NCBI GenBank assembly: GCA_965229765.1
Contig: CBDDJT010000004.1
Coordinates: 372,001 to 436,000, forward strand
Direction: 5' to 3'
Length of the DNA: 64,000 nucleotides
DNA from: ASV31 sp965229765
GTDB taxonomy: Bacteria; Pseudomonadota; Alphaproteobacteria; Rhodobacterales; Rhodobacteraceae
Shown: piece by piece, positions 27,836 to 36,392 of the stretch
Position numbering within the stretch: position 1 is the first letter of the stretch
How the letters are laid out: every line of letters starts with the position of its first letter
Made by a program: the position numbers and the translations under genes
Notes under the pieces: model-generated
Databases searched by the model: none
The model's input: only the letters and a program-made list of their open reading frames with translations
Told to the model about the DNA's origin: nothing

Positions 27836-28641
27836 AACAGCCCGCCGGGCGACAGGGTGAAGATCTCGGCCCCGTCCCCCGTCACGCCCACCGAATGCTC
27901 GAACTGCGCCGACAGCGACTTGTCGCGCGTCACTGCCGTCCAGTCGTCGGCCAGCACCTTGGTCTCCGGGCGGCCAAGGTTCACCATCGGTTCGATGGTG
28001 AAGAACATGCCTTCCTCCAGCACCGGCCCGGTGCCCGGGCGCCCGTAATGCAGCACGTTCGGCGGCGAGTGGAACACACGGCCCAGCCCGTGACCGCAGA
28101 AATCGCGCACCACGCTCATCCGCTGGCGTTCCACGAAGGTCTGGATGGCATGGCCGATGTCGCCAAAGGTGTTTCCCGGCCGAACCGCCTCGATCCCGAT
28201 GAAAAGCGCGTCATGTGTCACCTGGATCAGGCGTTCCGCCTTGCGGCTCAGCTGCCCGGCCACATACATCCGGCTGGTGTCGCCGAACCATCCGTCCAGA
28301 ATCACGGTGACATCGATGTTCAGGATGTCGCCGTCCTTCAGGACCTTTGTCCCGGGAATGCCGTGGCAGACGACATGGTTCACACTGATGCAGCTGGCGT
28401 GCTGATAGCCCTTGTAGCCGATGGTGGCGGATGTCGCGCCGGCCTCTTCGACCCATGCCTCGATCATCGCATCCAGCGCGCCGGTGGTCTGTCCCGGAAA
28501 CACATGGGGCGCGATCCGGTCGAGGATCTCGGCGGCAAGCCGCCCGGCGGCGTGCATCCCCGCGAAATCCGCGCTCTCATGAAGTGTGATGCCGTCCTTT
28601 GTCAGACGCCCTTGGTTGCGCTCGTCCACGTATCGCTCCAT
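27817..28641 (-). CDS. map: Type I methionyl aminopeptidase
   Basis: 274 aa. It removes the initiator Met co-translationally. All metal ligands are visible: the Asp pair in NIDVTVILDGWFGDTSRMY, His in FCGHGLGRVFHSPPN, Glu in FFTIEPMVN and Glu in SAQFEHSVGV; the substrate His is in NHVVCHGIPG. Start uncertain: ATG at 28641 sits too close to an AGGAAGG, so GTG at 28629 (GGAG six bases upstream) or ATG at 28659 are real alternatives. Convergent 19-bp overlap with rsmD. Confidence 0.95.
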   Translation of the reverse strand: MERYVDERNQGRLTKDGITLHESADFAGMHAAGRLAAEILDRIAPHVFPGQTTGALDAMIEAWVEEAGATSATIGYKGYQHASCISVNHVVCHGIPGTKVLKDGDILNIDVTVILDGWFGDTSRMYVAGQLSRKAERLIQVTHDALFIGIEAVRPGNTFGDIGHAIQTFVERQRMSVVRDFCGHGLGRVFHSPPNVLHYGRPGTGPVLEEGMFFTIEPMVNLGRPETKVLADDWTAVTRDKSLSAQFEHSVGVTGDGAEIFTLSPGGLFHPTWG

Positions 28642-28715
28642 CCTTCCTGTCGGATACATAGGCGAGGCTGCCGCAAAGGGCCACCCCCGCCACCGCACCC
28701 GCAAGGAGAGCGCCA

Positions 28716-29360
28716 ATGCCCCATACCCTTCGTCCCCTTGTCGCACTGGTCCTTGTCATGCAGGCCCCGCCCGCCCTGGCTGACGCCTGCCTGGACGAGA
28801 CGCGCGCCTTCTACGCCGAACACATCGACCCTTTCGAGCGCCGCCCGCACCGCACCGTCACGCAGGTATATGCCCCGGACGGCACCCCGCAGAGGGTTTT
28901 CGACGCCGTCATCGAATCGCCGATGCGCACCATCGCGGGCGTCGCCGCCGAATCGCACTACACCCTGGCCATCGACACCGGCGTCTGGAACGGCCCAACT
29001 CATGACGGCCCATGGACAGACGCAGGCGCCGGAATGCCGGAAGGCCGCGACTCCCTCATGCGCCTCGAACACGAACAGCGCACCGCCAACCTGACCGACG
29101 CCGCCTGCAACGGCATCGTGGAACGCGATGGACAGATGCTGATGAACTATGCCTTCACGACACAATCCGACCCGGACCCGGACCGGGGTGGTTACTTCTA
29201 CGGCGCCACCCATTCCGTCTTCGTCGATCCCGACACGCTGGAACCGCTGGTGTGGGAGATGACGGCCTTCGTCAATCCGTGGTCCCAGACCCCCGGCATG
29301 GAACGCCACGTGGTGACATTCACCTATGACGACAGCATCCGCCTGACGGCACCGCAATAG
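28716..29360 (+). CDS. Secreted protein of unknown function
   Basis: 214 aa. Signal peptide at 1-23 (LVALVLVMQAPPALADA). The mature part has a cysteine pair (DACLDETRAF and DAACNGIVE) that may form a disulfide, and a central stretch TVTQVYAPDGTPQRVFDAVIESPMRTIAGVAAESHYTLAIDTGVWNG; there is no family that I recognise. An AAGGAGAG ribosome site precedes the ATG. It converges on sfsA with a single-base gap. Confidence 0.75.
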   Translation: MPHTLRPLVALVLVMQAPPALADACLDETRAFYAEHIDPFERRPHRTVTQVYAPDGTPQRVFDAVIESPMRTIAGVAAESHYTLAIDTGVWNGPTHDGPWTDAGAGMPEGRDSLMRLEHEQRTANLTDAACNGIVERDGQMLMNYAFTTQSDPDPDRGGYFYGATHSVFVDPDTLEPLVWEMTAFVNPWSQTPGMERHVVTFTYDDSIRLTAPQ

Positions 29361-29361
29361 C

Positions 29362-30069
29362 CTATTCCGCGATCTCCAGCGCCGGGCCCAGCGTCACGCC
29401 ACCCACATCGATCCGCGTGCCGTAACAGATCGCTTCGACCCCGGCCGCGCGGGCGCGGGCAAAGGCCGCCGCGTATCCGGGGTCCAGATCTGCCGCCAGC
29501 CGAAAGCGCGCGCAATCGCTGCGCTGCACCAGATAGACCATCACCGCCCGGTGCCCTTCGGCCACCATCGCGGCCAACTCGTCCAGATGCCGCGCGCCGC
29601 GCGCGGTGACGCAATCGGGAAACTCCGCCCAGTCGCCTTCGCGCCGCAGGTGGACATTCTTCACCTCGACATAGGCGTCGGGCAGCCCTGCCTCCTGCAA
29701 CAGGAAATCCACCCGGCTCTTGGCGCCATAGGGCACCTCGGGACGCACGCCGCCGTAGCCCGCCAGTTCGGCGATGGCCCGGTCGCGCAGCGCCTCTCCC
29801 ACCACGCGGTTCGGCACCGCGGTGTCGATCCCCGACCAGTGGCCGCCCGGCAGTTCCACCAGCCGCCAGCCGAATTTCAGCTTCTTGCGCGGGTCGTCGT
29901 TGGGTTCCAGCCAGACGCGCATTCCCGGCTCGGCCAGTCCGATCATGCTGCCGGGGTTGGGGCAATGCGCGACCACCTCGCACCCGTCGGACTCCAGCAC
30001 CACGTCGGCCAGGAACCGCTTGTAGCGCCGGACCAGCCGCGCGGGGACAAGAGGGGTTGGAAAGCGCAT
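29362..30069 (-). CDS. sfsA: SfsA, putative sugar fermentation stimulation protein (DNA-binding/nuclease fold)
   Basis: 235 aa, standard length. It begins MRFPTPLVPARLVRRYKRFLADV and contains CPNPGSMIGL, YGAKSRVDFLL, AYVEVKNVHLRR and PDCVTARGARHLDEL. The D-x(n)-E-x-K pattern (RVDFLL ... VEVKN) is the PD-(D/E)XK nuclease-like core of the family. Role uncertain despite the name. Start at 30069 gives the conserved N-terminus. It diverges from the cinA-like gene across palindrome cluster A. Confidence 0.92.
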   Translation of the reverse strand: MRFPTPLVPARLVRRYKRFLADVVLESDGCEVVAHCPNPGSMIGLAEPGMRVWLEPNDDPRKKLKFGWRLVELPGGHWSGIDTAVPNRVVGEALRDRAIAELAGYGGVRPEVPYGAKSRVDFLLQEAGLPDAYVEVKNVHLRREGDWAEFPDCVTARGARHLDELAAMVAEGHRAVMVYLVQRSDCARFRLAADLDPGYAAAFARARAAGVEAICYGTRIDVGGVTLGPALEIAE

Positions 30070-30094
30070 CCTGCCCGCCCTATAGAGCGGGGGG

Positions 30095-30139
30095 AAAATC
30101 CTTGAAAAGGATTTTGCCAAGAATTTTCCAAAATTCTTG
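30095..30139. repeat. Palindrome cluster A (two AT-rich hairpins) between sfsA and cinA
   Basis: Palindrome 1: arms AAAATCCTT / AAGGATTTT around GAA (30095-30115). Palindrome 2: arms CAAGAATTTT / AAAATTCTTG around CC (30118-30139). They are separated by GC and followed by GCCCGCC, the same trailing sequence as clusters B and (in part) C. Unlike the other clusters it lies between two divergent starts, within 20 bp of the cinA ribosome site, so it may affect cinA expression. Confidence 0.75.
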
Positions 30140-30158
30140 CCCGCCGGAGGATACCCGC

Positions 30159-30890
30159 ATGCCCAACCCCACCGCCGCGATGCTTGTGATCGGCGACGAG
30201 ATCCTGTCGGGCCGCACCCGCGACGCCAACATGCACCACCTTGCCGGGGAACTGACGCGCGCGGGCATCGACCTGAAGGAGGTGCGCGTCGTCTCCGACG
30301 ATCACGCCGCCATCGTCGCCGCCCTGAACGCGCTTCGCGCCACATGGGACCATGTGTTTACCTCGGGCGGCATCGGGCCCACCCATGACGACATCACCGC
30401 CGACGCCATAGCCGATGCCTTCGGCGCCCATATCGACGTACGCGACGACGCGCGCGCGCTGCTTCAGGCGCATTACGACCGGCAGGGGACCGAGATGAAC
30501 GCCGCGCGCCTGCGCATGGCACGCATCCCCGATGGCGCCGCGCTGATCGACAACCCGGTTTCCGCCGCGCCCGGCTTCACGCTGGGCAACGTCCACGTCA
30601 TGGCCGGTGTCCCGCAGGTGTTCCAGGCGATGGTGGCCGGGCTTCTGCCCACGCTGACGGGCGGCGCGCCGCTGATCTCGGACACCCTGCGCATCGACCG
30701 GCCCGAAGGCGACATTGCCGGCCCGCTGGGCGATATCGCGGCGGCGCATCCCGATCTGTCGCTGGGCAGCTACCCCTTCATCCGCGACGGCCGCTACGGC
30801 GCCAACATCGTCATCCGCGGCACCGATCCCGCGCGGGTCGGGGCCGCGCGCGCCGCTCTTGCCGCGCTCTTCCCCGGTCAGACGTCATGA
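30159..30890 (+). CDS. Competence/damage-inducible protein CinA N-terminal (MoCF-binding) domain protein
   Basis: 243 aa, only the COG1058/MoaB-Mog-like domain. The C-terminal nicotinamide-mononucleotide amidase domain of full CinA is absent. Signature: MLVIGDEILSGRTRDANMHHLAGEL and FTSGGIGPTHDDITADAIADAFG. Family members act in pyridine-nucleotide recycling; this short form is common in alphaproteobacteria. The CCGGAGGA ribosome site follows directly on palindrome cluster A. Overlaps the following gene by ATGA and heads a four-gene run with four-base overlaps throughout. Confidence 0.9.
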   Translation: MPNPTAAMLVIGDEILSGRTRDANMHHLAGELTRAGIDLKEVRVVSDDHAAIVAALNALRATWDHVFTSGGIGPTHDDITADAIADAFGAHIDVRDDARALLQAHYDRQGTEMNAARLRMARIPDGAALIDNPVSAAPGFTLGNVHVMAGVPQVFQAMVAGLLPTLTGGAPLISDTLRIDRPEGDIAGPLGDIAAAHPDLSLGSYPFIRDGRYGANIVIRGTDPARVGAARAALAALFPGQTS

Positions 30891-31636
30891 GCCTGCCGAC
30901 CGGGGCAGAGGTTTTCGCGGCGCTCGCGGCCACATGGCCCGCCGCCGCGACCACGCGCCAGGGCCCCTGGACGATCCGCGACGGGCAGGGCGGCGGCAAG
31001 CGCGTCTCGGCCGCCACGGCCGAAGGCCCGGTGACAGACACCGACATCCTTGCCGCCGAACAGGCAATGCAGGCCCTGGGGCAGATCCCGCTTTTCATGC
31101 TGCGCCCGGGCGAGCGCAGCCTCGATTCGCTGCTCGACGCGCGCGGCTACGCGATTGTCGATCCCACCCTGGTCTACGCCTGCCCGGTCGCGCGGTTCAC
31201 CGGTGAACCGGTCAGGCGGATGACGGCCTTCACCCTCTGGCCGCTTCTCGCCATCCAGCGCGACCTGTGGGCCGAGGGCGGGATCGGCCCGGCGCGAATC
31301 GCCGTGATGGAACGGGCCCCTGCGCCGAAGACAGGCATCCTCGCGCGCCACAACGATCAGCCTGCGGGCTCTGCCTTCGTGTCCTGCGCGGGGCGCGTTG
31401 CCATGATTCACGCAATAGAGGTGCCCCCACACCAAAGGCGGCAAGGCGTCGCCACCAATATCTTGCGGCTCGCCGCGCACTGGGCCCACGATCAGGGCGC
31501 CGATACGCTCGCCCTAGCCGTCACACGCGGAAACGCGCCGGCCAATGCGCTCTATGCTTCCCTGGGGATAACCGTTGTGGGACACTACCATTACCGTATG
31601 GCGGACTCCCAGACAGGCGCACCGACAGCCACGTGA
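30887..31636 (+). CDS. GNAT-family N-acetyltransferase
   Basis: 249 aa. The N-terminal half is a degenerate acetyltransferase-like domain; the C-terminal half has the acetyl-CoA motif VPPHQRRQGVATNILRLAAHWA (QRRxGxA) and NAPANALYASLGITVVGHYHYR. The acceptor is unknown. Its ATG overlaps the previous stop and its own stop overlaps the next GTG start (GTGA). Confidence 0.88.
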   Translation: MSLPTGAEVFAALAATWPAAATTRQGPWTIRDGQGGGKRVSAATAEGPVTDTDILAAEQAMQALGQIPLFMLRPGERSLDSLLDARGYAIVDPTLVYACPVARFTGEPVRRMTAFTLWPLLAIQRDLWAEGGIGPARIAVMERAPAPKTGILARHNDQPAGSAFVSCAGRVAMIHAIEVPPHQRRQGVATNILRLAAHWAHDQGADTLALAVTRGNAPANALYASLGITVVGHYHYRMADSQTGAPTAT

Positions 31637-32208
31637 CCGAGCAGACAGACAAGCCCACAGCACTCGACCTGCCGATGGTCGATCCCTTGCCCGATGCGAC
31701 CGCAAAATATTTCGCGGTCTGTCAGGACAAGCTTGGCATGGTGCCTAACGTCCTGCGGGCCTACGCCTTCGACATCGCCAAGCTGAATGCCTTCACGGCG
31801 ATGTACAACGACCTCATGCTGGGCGACAGCGCCCTGACCAAGCTGGAACGAGAGATGATCGCCGTCGTCGTCTCGTCCGCCAACCGCTGCTGGTACTGTC
31901 AGGTGGCGCACGGCGCCGCGGTACGGGAATTGTCGGGCGACCCCGTGCTGGGCGAGCGCATGGTGATGAACTACCGCACCGCCGACCTGACGCCGCGCCA
32001 GCGGGCCATGCTGGATTTCGCCGTCAAGCTTACAGAGGCCAGCGCCAGGGTCGAGGAACCGGACCGTCAGGCGCTGCGCGACGCGGGCTTCACGGATCGC
32101 GACATCTTCGACATCGCCTCGGTCGCGGCGTTCTTCAACATGACGAACCGGGTGGCCTCGGCGGTCGACATGCGGCCGAACCCCGAATACCACGCGCAAG
32201 CCCGATGA
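31633..32208 (+). CDS. Peroxidase-related enzyme, AhpD/carboxymuconolactone decarboxylase fold
   Basis: 191 aa. The redox motif CWYCQVAHGAAV (Cys-x-x-Cys and the downstream His) is that of AhpD-like alkylhydroperoxidases, and PDATAKYFAVCQDKLGMVPNVLRAYAF is typical of the uncharacterised peroxidase-related subgroup. Start GTG at 31633 chosen because it makes a GTGA overlap; the frame is open upstream inside the acetyltransferase gene. It probably reduces organic peroxides. Confidence 0.9.
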   Translation: MTEQTDKPTALDLPMVDPLPDATAKYFAVCQDKLGMVPNVLRAYAFDIAKLNAFTAMYNDLMLGDSALTKLEREMIAVVVSSANRCWYCQVAHGAAVRELSGDPVLGERMVMNYRTADLTPRQRAMLDFAVKLTEASARVEEPDRQALRDAGFTDRDIFDIASVAAFFNMTNRVASAVDMRPNPEYHAQAR

Positions 32209-33158
32209 CCCGCGCCGCCCGCCTTGCCCTGGTCCTGGCGATGACACCCGGCATCGCGCCGGCCGCCGCCGCATTGGACCTGCCCGCGCCCGCGGTCCAG
32301 ACCGCGGACCGCCTGTCGGACCACGACAGCCACGCCATCGCGATTTCGGGCTACCACGACGGTGCCATGGACCGGATCGTCGCCGAGGGTCTCTTGCACC
32401 AGCGTGCCTGGCGGGTGGACACTCCGGGGGTCTCCACGCTCGATCTCTTGGCGCCCCTGCGCAACCAGCTTGTGGCGGATGGCTACGAGATCCTCTTCGA
32501 GTGTGATGACAACGCCTGCGGCGGCTTCGATTTCCGTTTTGAGACCGATGTGCTGGCCGCGCCGGCGATGCATGTGGACCTTGGCGACTACCGATATCTC
32601 GCCGCGCGCCGGCCCGATGCCGACGCGCCCGATTACGTCAGCCTGCTGGTCAGCCGGACGTCAAAGGCGGGCTATGTGCAGATGACGCGCGTCGGCGCCG
32701 TCGAAACCCGAATGGCCGTCTCTGCCACCACCAAGGCCCCCGATATTGTCGAAACGCCCGCACCGGCACCCGCGCCCATGCCCGGACTGGTGGCGCAATT
32801 GCAGGGCACGGGCCGCGCCACGCTGGCGGATCTGCGATTCGAAACCGGCTCTGCCGACCTGTCCGACGGCGGTTTCGCATCGCTCGATGACCTGGCGGGC
32901 TACCTGACGGCGGACCCCGCCCGCCGCGTCGTGCTGGTTGGCCACACCGACGCCAAGGGCACGCTGGACAACAACATCGCGCTGTCGCGCCGCCGGGCCG
33001 CCGCCGTCGCGGACCGGCTGGTCGAGGACTACGGCGTCGGCCCCGACCAGATCAGCGCCGAGGGCATCGGCTATCTGGCGCCACTGGCCAGCAACGCCAC
33101 CCCGGACGGCAGAACGCAGAACCGCCGGGTCGAGGCGGTCCTGCTGTCCGGTGGCTGA
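32205..33158 (+). CDS. OmpA-family outer-membrane/periplasmic protein
   Basis: 317 aa. Signal peptide at 1-23 (LALVLAMTPGIAPAAAA), an N-terminal domain of unknown type with a cysteine pair (FECDDNACGG), a Pro/Ala linker (near 186-198) and a C-terminal OmpA domain. The peptidoglycan-binding signature is LRFETGSADLSDGG and VVLVGHTDAKGTLDNNIALSRRRAAAVADRLVE. It anchors to peptidoglycan. Last gene of the four-gene overlapping operon. Confidence 0.9.
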   Translation: MTRAARLALVLAMTPGIAPAAAALDLPAPAVQTADRLSDHDSHAIAISGYHDGAMDRIVAEGLLHQRAWRVDTPGVSTLDLLAPLRNQLVADGYEILFECDDNACGGFDFRFETDVLAAPAMHVDLGDYRYLAARRPDADAPDYVSLLVSRTSKAGYVQMTRVGAVETRMAVSATTKAPDIVETPAPAPAPMPGLVAQLQGTGRATLADLRFETGSADLSDGGFASLDDLAGYLTADPARRVVLVGHTDAKGTLDNNIALSRRRAAAVADRLVEDYGVGPDQISAEGIGYLAPLASNATPDGRTQNRRVEAVLLSGG

Positions 33159-33176
33159 ATTTCGCCGAAGGCCGTC

Positions 33177-34082
33177 TTACCAGGCGTCCGGCCCCTTGTC
33201 GGCAAAGCGGTTCACAAGGAAATCGATGAACGCCCGCACCTTGGGCTGGGTGAACCGGCCCGGCGGATAGACCGCATAGATCCCCTGCGTCTCGACAGGC
33301 AGTTCCGGGATTGCCTCTTCCACCTGCCCGCTGGCCAGCGCGTCGCCATAAAGAAAGCTCGGCAGATAGGCGATGCCCAGCCCGCTGATCGCGGCATTGA
33401 GCAGCGATTGCCCGTCATTCACGCTCAGCCAGCCGGCGGTACGCACCTGCCGCTTTTCGCCCGAAGGCGCAGTCAGCTTCCACACGTTGCCAGAGGACTG
33501 GCTGGAATAGTGCAGCAGCTTGTGCTCGTTCAGGTCGTCGATCTTCAGCGGACGGCCGAATTTCTGGAAATAGGACGGCGCGCCGATCATCCGCTTTGTG
33601 GTTTCGGTCAGCTTGCGGGCGCGCAGGGTGCTGTCTTCCAGCTCGCCGATGCGCACAGCCATGTCGAAGCCTTCGCTGATAAGCTCCACGTAGCGGTTGT
33701 TCAGTACCATGTTCACGGTGATCTCGGGGAATTCCTGCAGGAATTCGCCCAGGATCGGCGACAGGTGATTCACGCCAAAATCCGTCGCGACCGAAATCCG
33801 CAGAAGCCCGGATGGCGCCGATTGCATCGACGTCACCAGCGCATCCGCCTCTCCCGCGTCGTTCAGCACCCGGCGGGCACGGTCATAATAGGCAAGACCG
33901 ATCTCGGTGGGACTGACGCGCCGCGTCGTCCGGTTCAAAAGACGCGCGCCAAGCCGCGCCTCCAGCGACGATACGTGCTTCGATACCGCGGACTTGGAGA
34001 TCCCCAGCTTCTTCGCGGCGTCGGTAAAGCCCCCCTGGTCGACAACAGTCGCGAAGGCCTCCATTTCCGTCAAACGGTCCAT
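33177..34082 (-). CDS. LysR-family transcriptional regulator
   Basis: 301 aa. The N-terminal winged helix-turn-helix is MEAFATVVDQGGFTDAAKKLGISKSAVSKHVSSLEARLGARLLNRTTR (about 7-54), and a CrgA-like substrate-binding domain follows. Its target is not evident: the neighbour upstream is FadH in the same orientation, beyond palindrome cluster B, and the OmpA operon is convergent. Confidence 0.93.
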   Translation of the reverse strand: MDRLTEMEAFATVVDQGGFTDAAKKLGISKSAVSKHVSSLEARLGARLLNRTTRRVSPTEIGLAYYDRARRVLNDAGEADALVTSMQSAPSGLLRISVATDFGVNHLSPILGEFLQEFPEITVNMVLNNRYVELISEGFDMAVRIGELEDSTLRARKLTETTKRMIGAPSYFQKFGRPLKIDDLNEHKLLHYSSQSSGNVWKLTAPSGEKRQVRTAGWLSVNDGQSLLNAAISGLGIAYLPSFLYGDALASGQVEEAIPELPVETQGIYAVYPPGRFTQPKVRAFIDFLVNRFADKGPDAW

Positions 34083-34226
34083 TGCTCAACTCTTCATTTC
34101 GGCCCCTCAGGAAACGGTATCGGGGTGAAATCCGGCGAGAATGCGATGGCACCTCGACAATACATGGGTTTCTTCGCGGATCGTTTAGGGCGGTGAAACG
34201 CGCCAGAGCCGCCTCGGCAACGGCAA

Positions 34227-34317
34227 AAGCCGCTTCGAAGCGGCTTGGCCAAGCGGTTTCGAAACCGCTTCACACGCGATTTCAAATCGCGTGGTCCAAG
34301 GCCCTTCGAAGGGCCTT
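34227..34317. repeat. Palindrome cluster B (four hairpins) between lysR and fadH
   Basis: Four palindromes in 91 bp: AAGCCGCTTCGAAGCGGCTT (34227-34246), AAGCGGTTTCGAAACCGCTT (34251-34270), arms CACGCGATTT/AAATCGCGTG around C (34273-34293), and AAGGCCCTTCGAAGGGCCTT (34298-34317). Spacers are GGCC, CA and GTCC; GCCCGCC follows. All stems are perfect, and every one differs in sequence. The fadH stop is 17 bp away. The rest of the 252-bp gap shows no gene. Confidence 0.9.
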
Positions 34318-34334
34318 GCCCGCCCCTGACATGC

Positions 34335-36347
34335 CTATAGCGCTGCGGCCAGCCGCACGCCCTGGTCGATGGCGCGCTTGGCGTCCAGTTCCGCCGCCAC
34401 GTCAGCGCCGCCGATCACGTGCACCGCCACGCCGCGGGCCTCCAGCGCGTCGGCCAGACTGCGCTCGGGCTCCTGCCCGGCGCAGATCACCACCGAATCC
34501 GCGGGGATGACCTGCGTCTTGTCGCCCGCCGTCACCTCGATGCCTTCGGGCGTGATCCGGTCATAGGTCACGCCGCCCAGCATTGCGACGCCCTTCATCT
34601 TCAGGCTCGCGCGGTGGATCCAGCCCGTCGTCTTGCCCAGCCGCTTGCCCGGCCGTTCCGCCCGACGCTGCAACAGGGTGACCGCGCGCGTCGCAGGCGC
34701 GGGGCGTGGCCCTTCGGGGGCCAGCCCGCCGCGGTGCGCCTCGGGGTCGGCCACGCCCCATTCCGCCAGCCATTCGGGCAAATGTTCCGTCGGGCTGTCG
34801 CCCGTGGTCAGGAACTCGGCCACGTCAAAGCCGATGCCGCCCGCGCCCACGATGGCCGCGCGCGGGCCCACCTCTGCCCCCTGCAGCACGTCGATGTAGG
34901 ACAGGACATGCCCCGCCTCCTGCCCCGGGATGCCCGGATCGCGCGGGCGCACGCCGGTGGCGGCGATGACGTGATCGAACCCGGCAAGGTCGTCAGCCCC
35001 GGCCGCCAGGCCAAGGCGCACGTCCACTCCGGTCTCTTCCAGCATGGCGGCGAACCAGTCGACCAGACCGTGAAACTCTTCCTTGCCCGGCACCATCCGC
35101 GCCAGGTTCAGCTGCCCGCCGATCCGCGTGTCCCGTTCGAACAGCGTCACGGCATGGCCGCGCGCCGCCGCCGTCATCGCCGCCGCCATGCCGGCGGGCC
35201 CGGCCCCCACGACGGCGATCCGGCGCGGTGCCTCGGCGGGCACGATCGGCAGTTCCGTCTCGTGGCAGGCGCGCGGGTTCACAAGGCAACTGCTGATCTT
35301 GCCGGAAAACGTGTGGTCCAGGCACGCCTGGTTGCACGCGATGCAGGGCGCGATCAGGTGCGACTGCCCGCGCGCCGCCTTGGCGACGAAATCGGCATCC
35401 GCAAGGAACGGGCGCGCCATCGACACCATGTCGGCACAGCCCTCTGCCAGCACCTCTTCGGCCACGTCGGGGGTGTTGATCCGGTTCGAGGTGATGACGG
35501 GCACGCCGACCTTGCCCATCAGTTTCTGCGTCACCCAGGCGAAGGCGCGGCGCGGCACCGAGGTGGCGATGGTCGGTACCCGCGCCTCGTGCCAGCCGAT
35601 ACCGGTGTTCAGGATCGTCGCGCCCGCCGCCTCGACCGCGCGGGCCAGCGTCACCACCTCGTCGAAGGTCGACCCGTTCGGCACCAGGTCGATCATGCTG
35701 ATTCGGTAGATCAGGATGAAATCCTCGCCCACCGCCGCGCGCACCCGGCGGACCACCTCGACCGGCAGGCGCATCCGGTTCTCGTAGGACCCGCCCCAGC
35801 GGTCGGTGCGCCTGTTGGTATGGGTGACAAGGAACTGGTTGAGGAAATAGCCCTCTGACCCCATCACCTCGACGCCGTCATAGCCCGCCTCGCGCGCCCG
35901 CACCGCCGCCGTGGCGATGTCGGCGATCTGTTTCTCGATGCCCGCCTCGTCCAGCTCGTTCGGCGGAAAGGGCGAGATCGGCGACTTCACCGGCGACGGG
36001 GCCACGCATTCGGGGCCGTAGGCATAACGCCCGGCATGCAGGATCTGCATGGCGATCCGTCCGCCCGCGTCATGCACGCGGTCCGTTACCTGCCGGTGCC
36101 CCGCCATGTCGTCCGCCGTGAACAGCCCCGCCGCGCCGGGAAAGACGCCGCCCTCGCGGTTCGGCGCCATGCCCCCGGTGACCATCAGGCCGACACCACC
36201 GCGCGCCCGCGCGGCATAGAACTCGCCCACCCGCGCCCAGTCGCGCGTTTCCTCCAGCCCGGTGTGCATCGACCCCATCAGCACCCGGTTGGGCAGGGTG
36301 ACGAAACCAAGATCCAGCGGGGCCAGCAGGTGGGGATAATCGCTCAT
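34335..36347 (-). CDS. fadH: NADPH-dependent 2,4-dienoyl-CoA reductase-type flavoenzyme
   Basis: 670 aa, full FadH length. N-terminal old-yellow-enzyme barrel (residues 1-330: GYDGVEVMGSEGYFLNQFLVTHTNRRTDRWGG), the [4Fe-4S] cluster CIACNQACLDHTFSGKISSCLVNP near 340-365, then FAD (VVGAGPAGMAAAMTAAARGH) and NADPH domains. It reduces 2,4-dienoyl-CoA in the oxidation of unsaturated fatty acids. Related enzymes use other substrates (trimethylamine dehydrogenase, enoate reductases), but layout and length fit FadH. Palindrome cluster B lies just past its stop. Confidence 0.93.
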   Translation of the reverse strand: MSDYPHLLAPLDLGFVTLPNRVLMGSMHTGLEETRDWARVGEFYAARARGGVGLMVTGGMAPNREGGVFPGAAGLFTADDMAGHRQVTDRVHDAGGRIAMQILHAGRYAYGPECVAPSPVKSPISPFPPNELDEAGIEKQIADIATAAVRAREAGYDGVEVMGSEGYFLNQFLVTHTNRRTDRWGGSYENRMRLPVEVVRRVRAAVGEDFILIYRISMIDLVPNGSTFDEVVTLARAVEAAGATILNTGIGWHEARVPTIATSVPRRAFAWVTQKLMGKVGVPVITSNRINTPDVAEEVLAEGCADMVSMARPFLADADFVAKAARGQSHLIAPCIACNQACLDHTFSGKISSCLVNPRACHETELPIVPAEAPRRIAVVGAGPAGMAAAMTAAARGHAVTLFERDTRIGGQLNLARMVPGKEEFHGLVDWFAAMLEETGVDVRLGLAAGADDLAGFDHVIAATGVRPRDPGIPGQEAGHVLSYIDVLQGAEVGPRAAIVGAGGIGFDVAEFLTTGDSPTEHLPEWLAEWGVADPEAHRGGLAPEGPRPAPATRAVTLLQRRAERPGKRLGKTTGWIHRASLKMKGVAMLGGVTYDRITPEGIEVTAGDKTQVIPADSVVICAGQEPERSLADALEARGVAVHVIGGADVAAELDAKRAIDQGVRLAAAL

Positions 36348-36392
36348 GCAGGGCGCACCGGCACGCCGGCCGGTCCTTTCGATGTTCGGGCG

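Noticed and set aside
34227..34317. Simple intrinsic terminators
   Set aside because: There is no T-run after any of the palindromes, several stand in a row, and cluster A lies between divergent starts.
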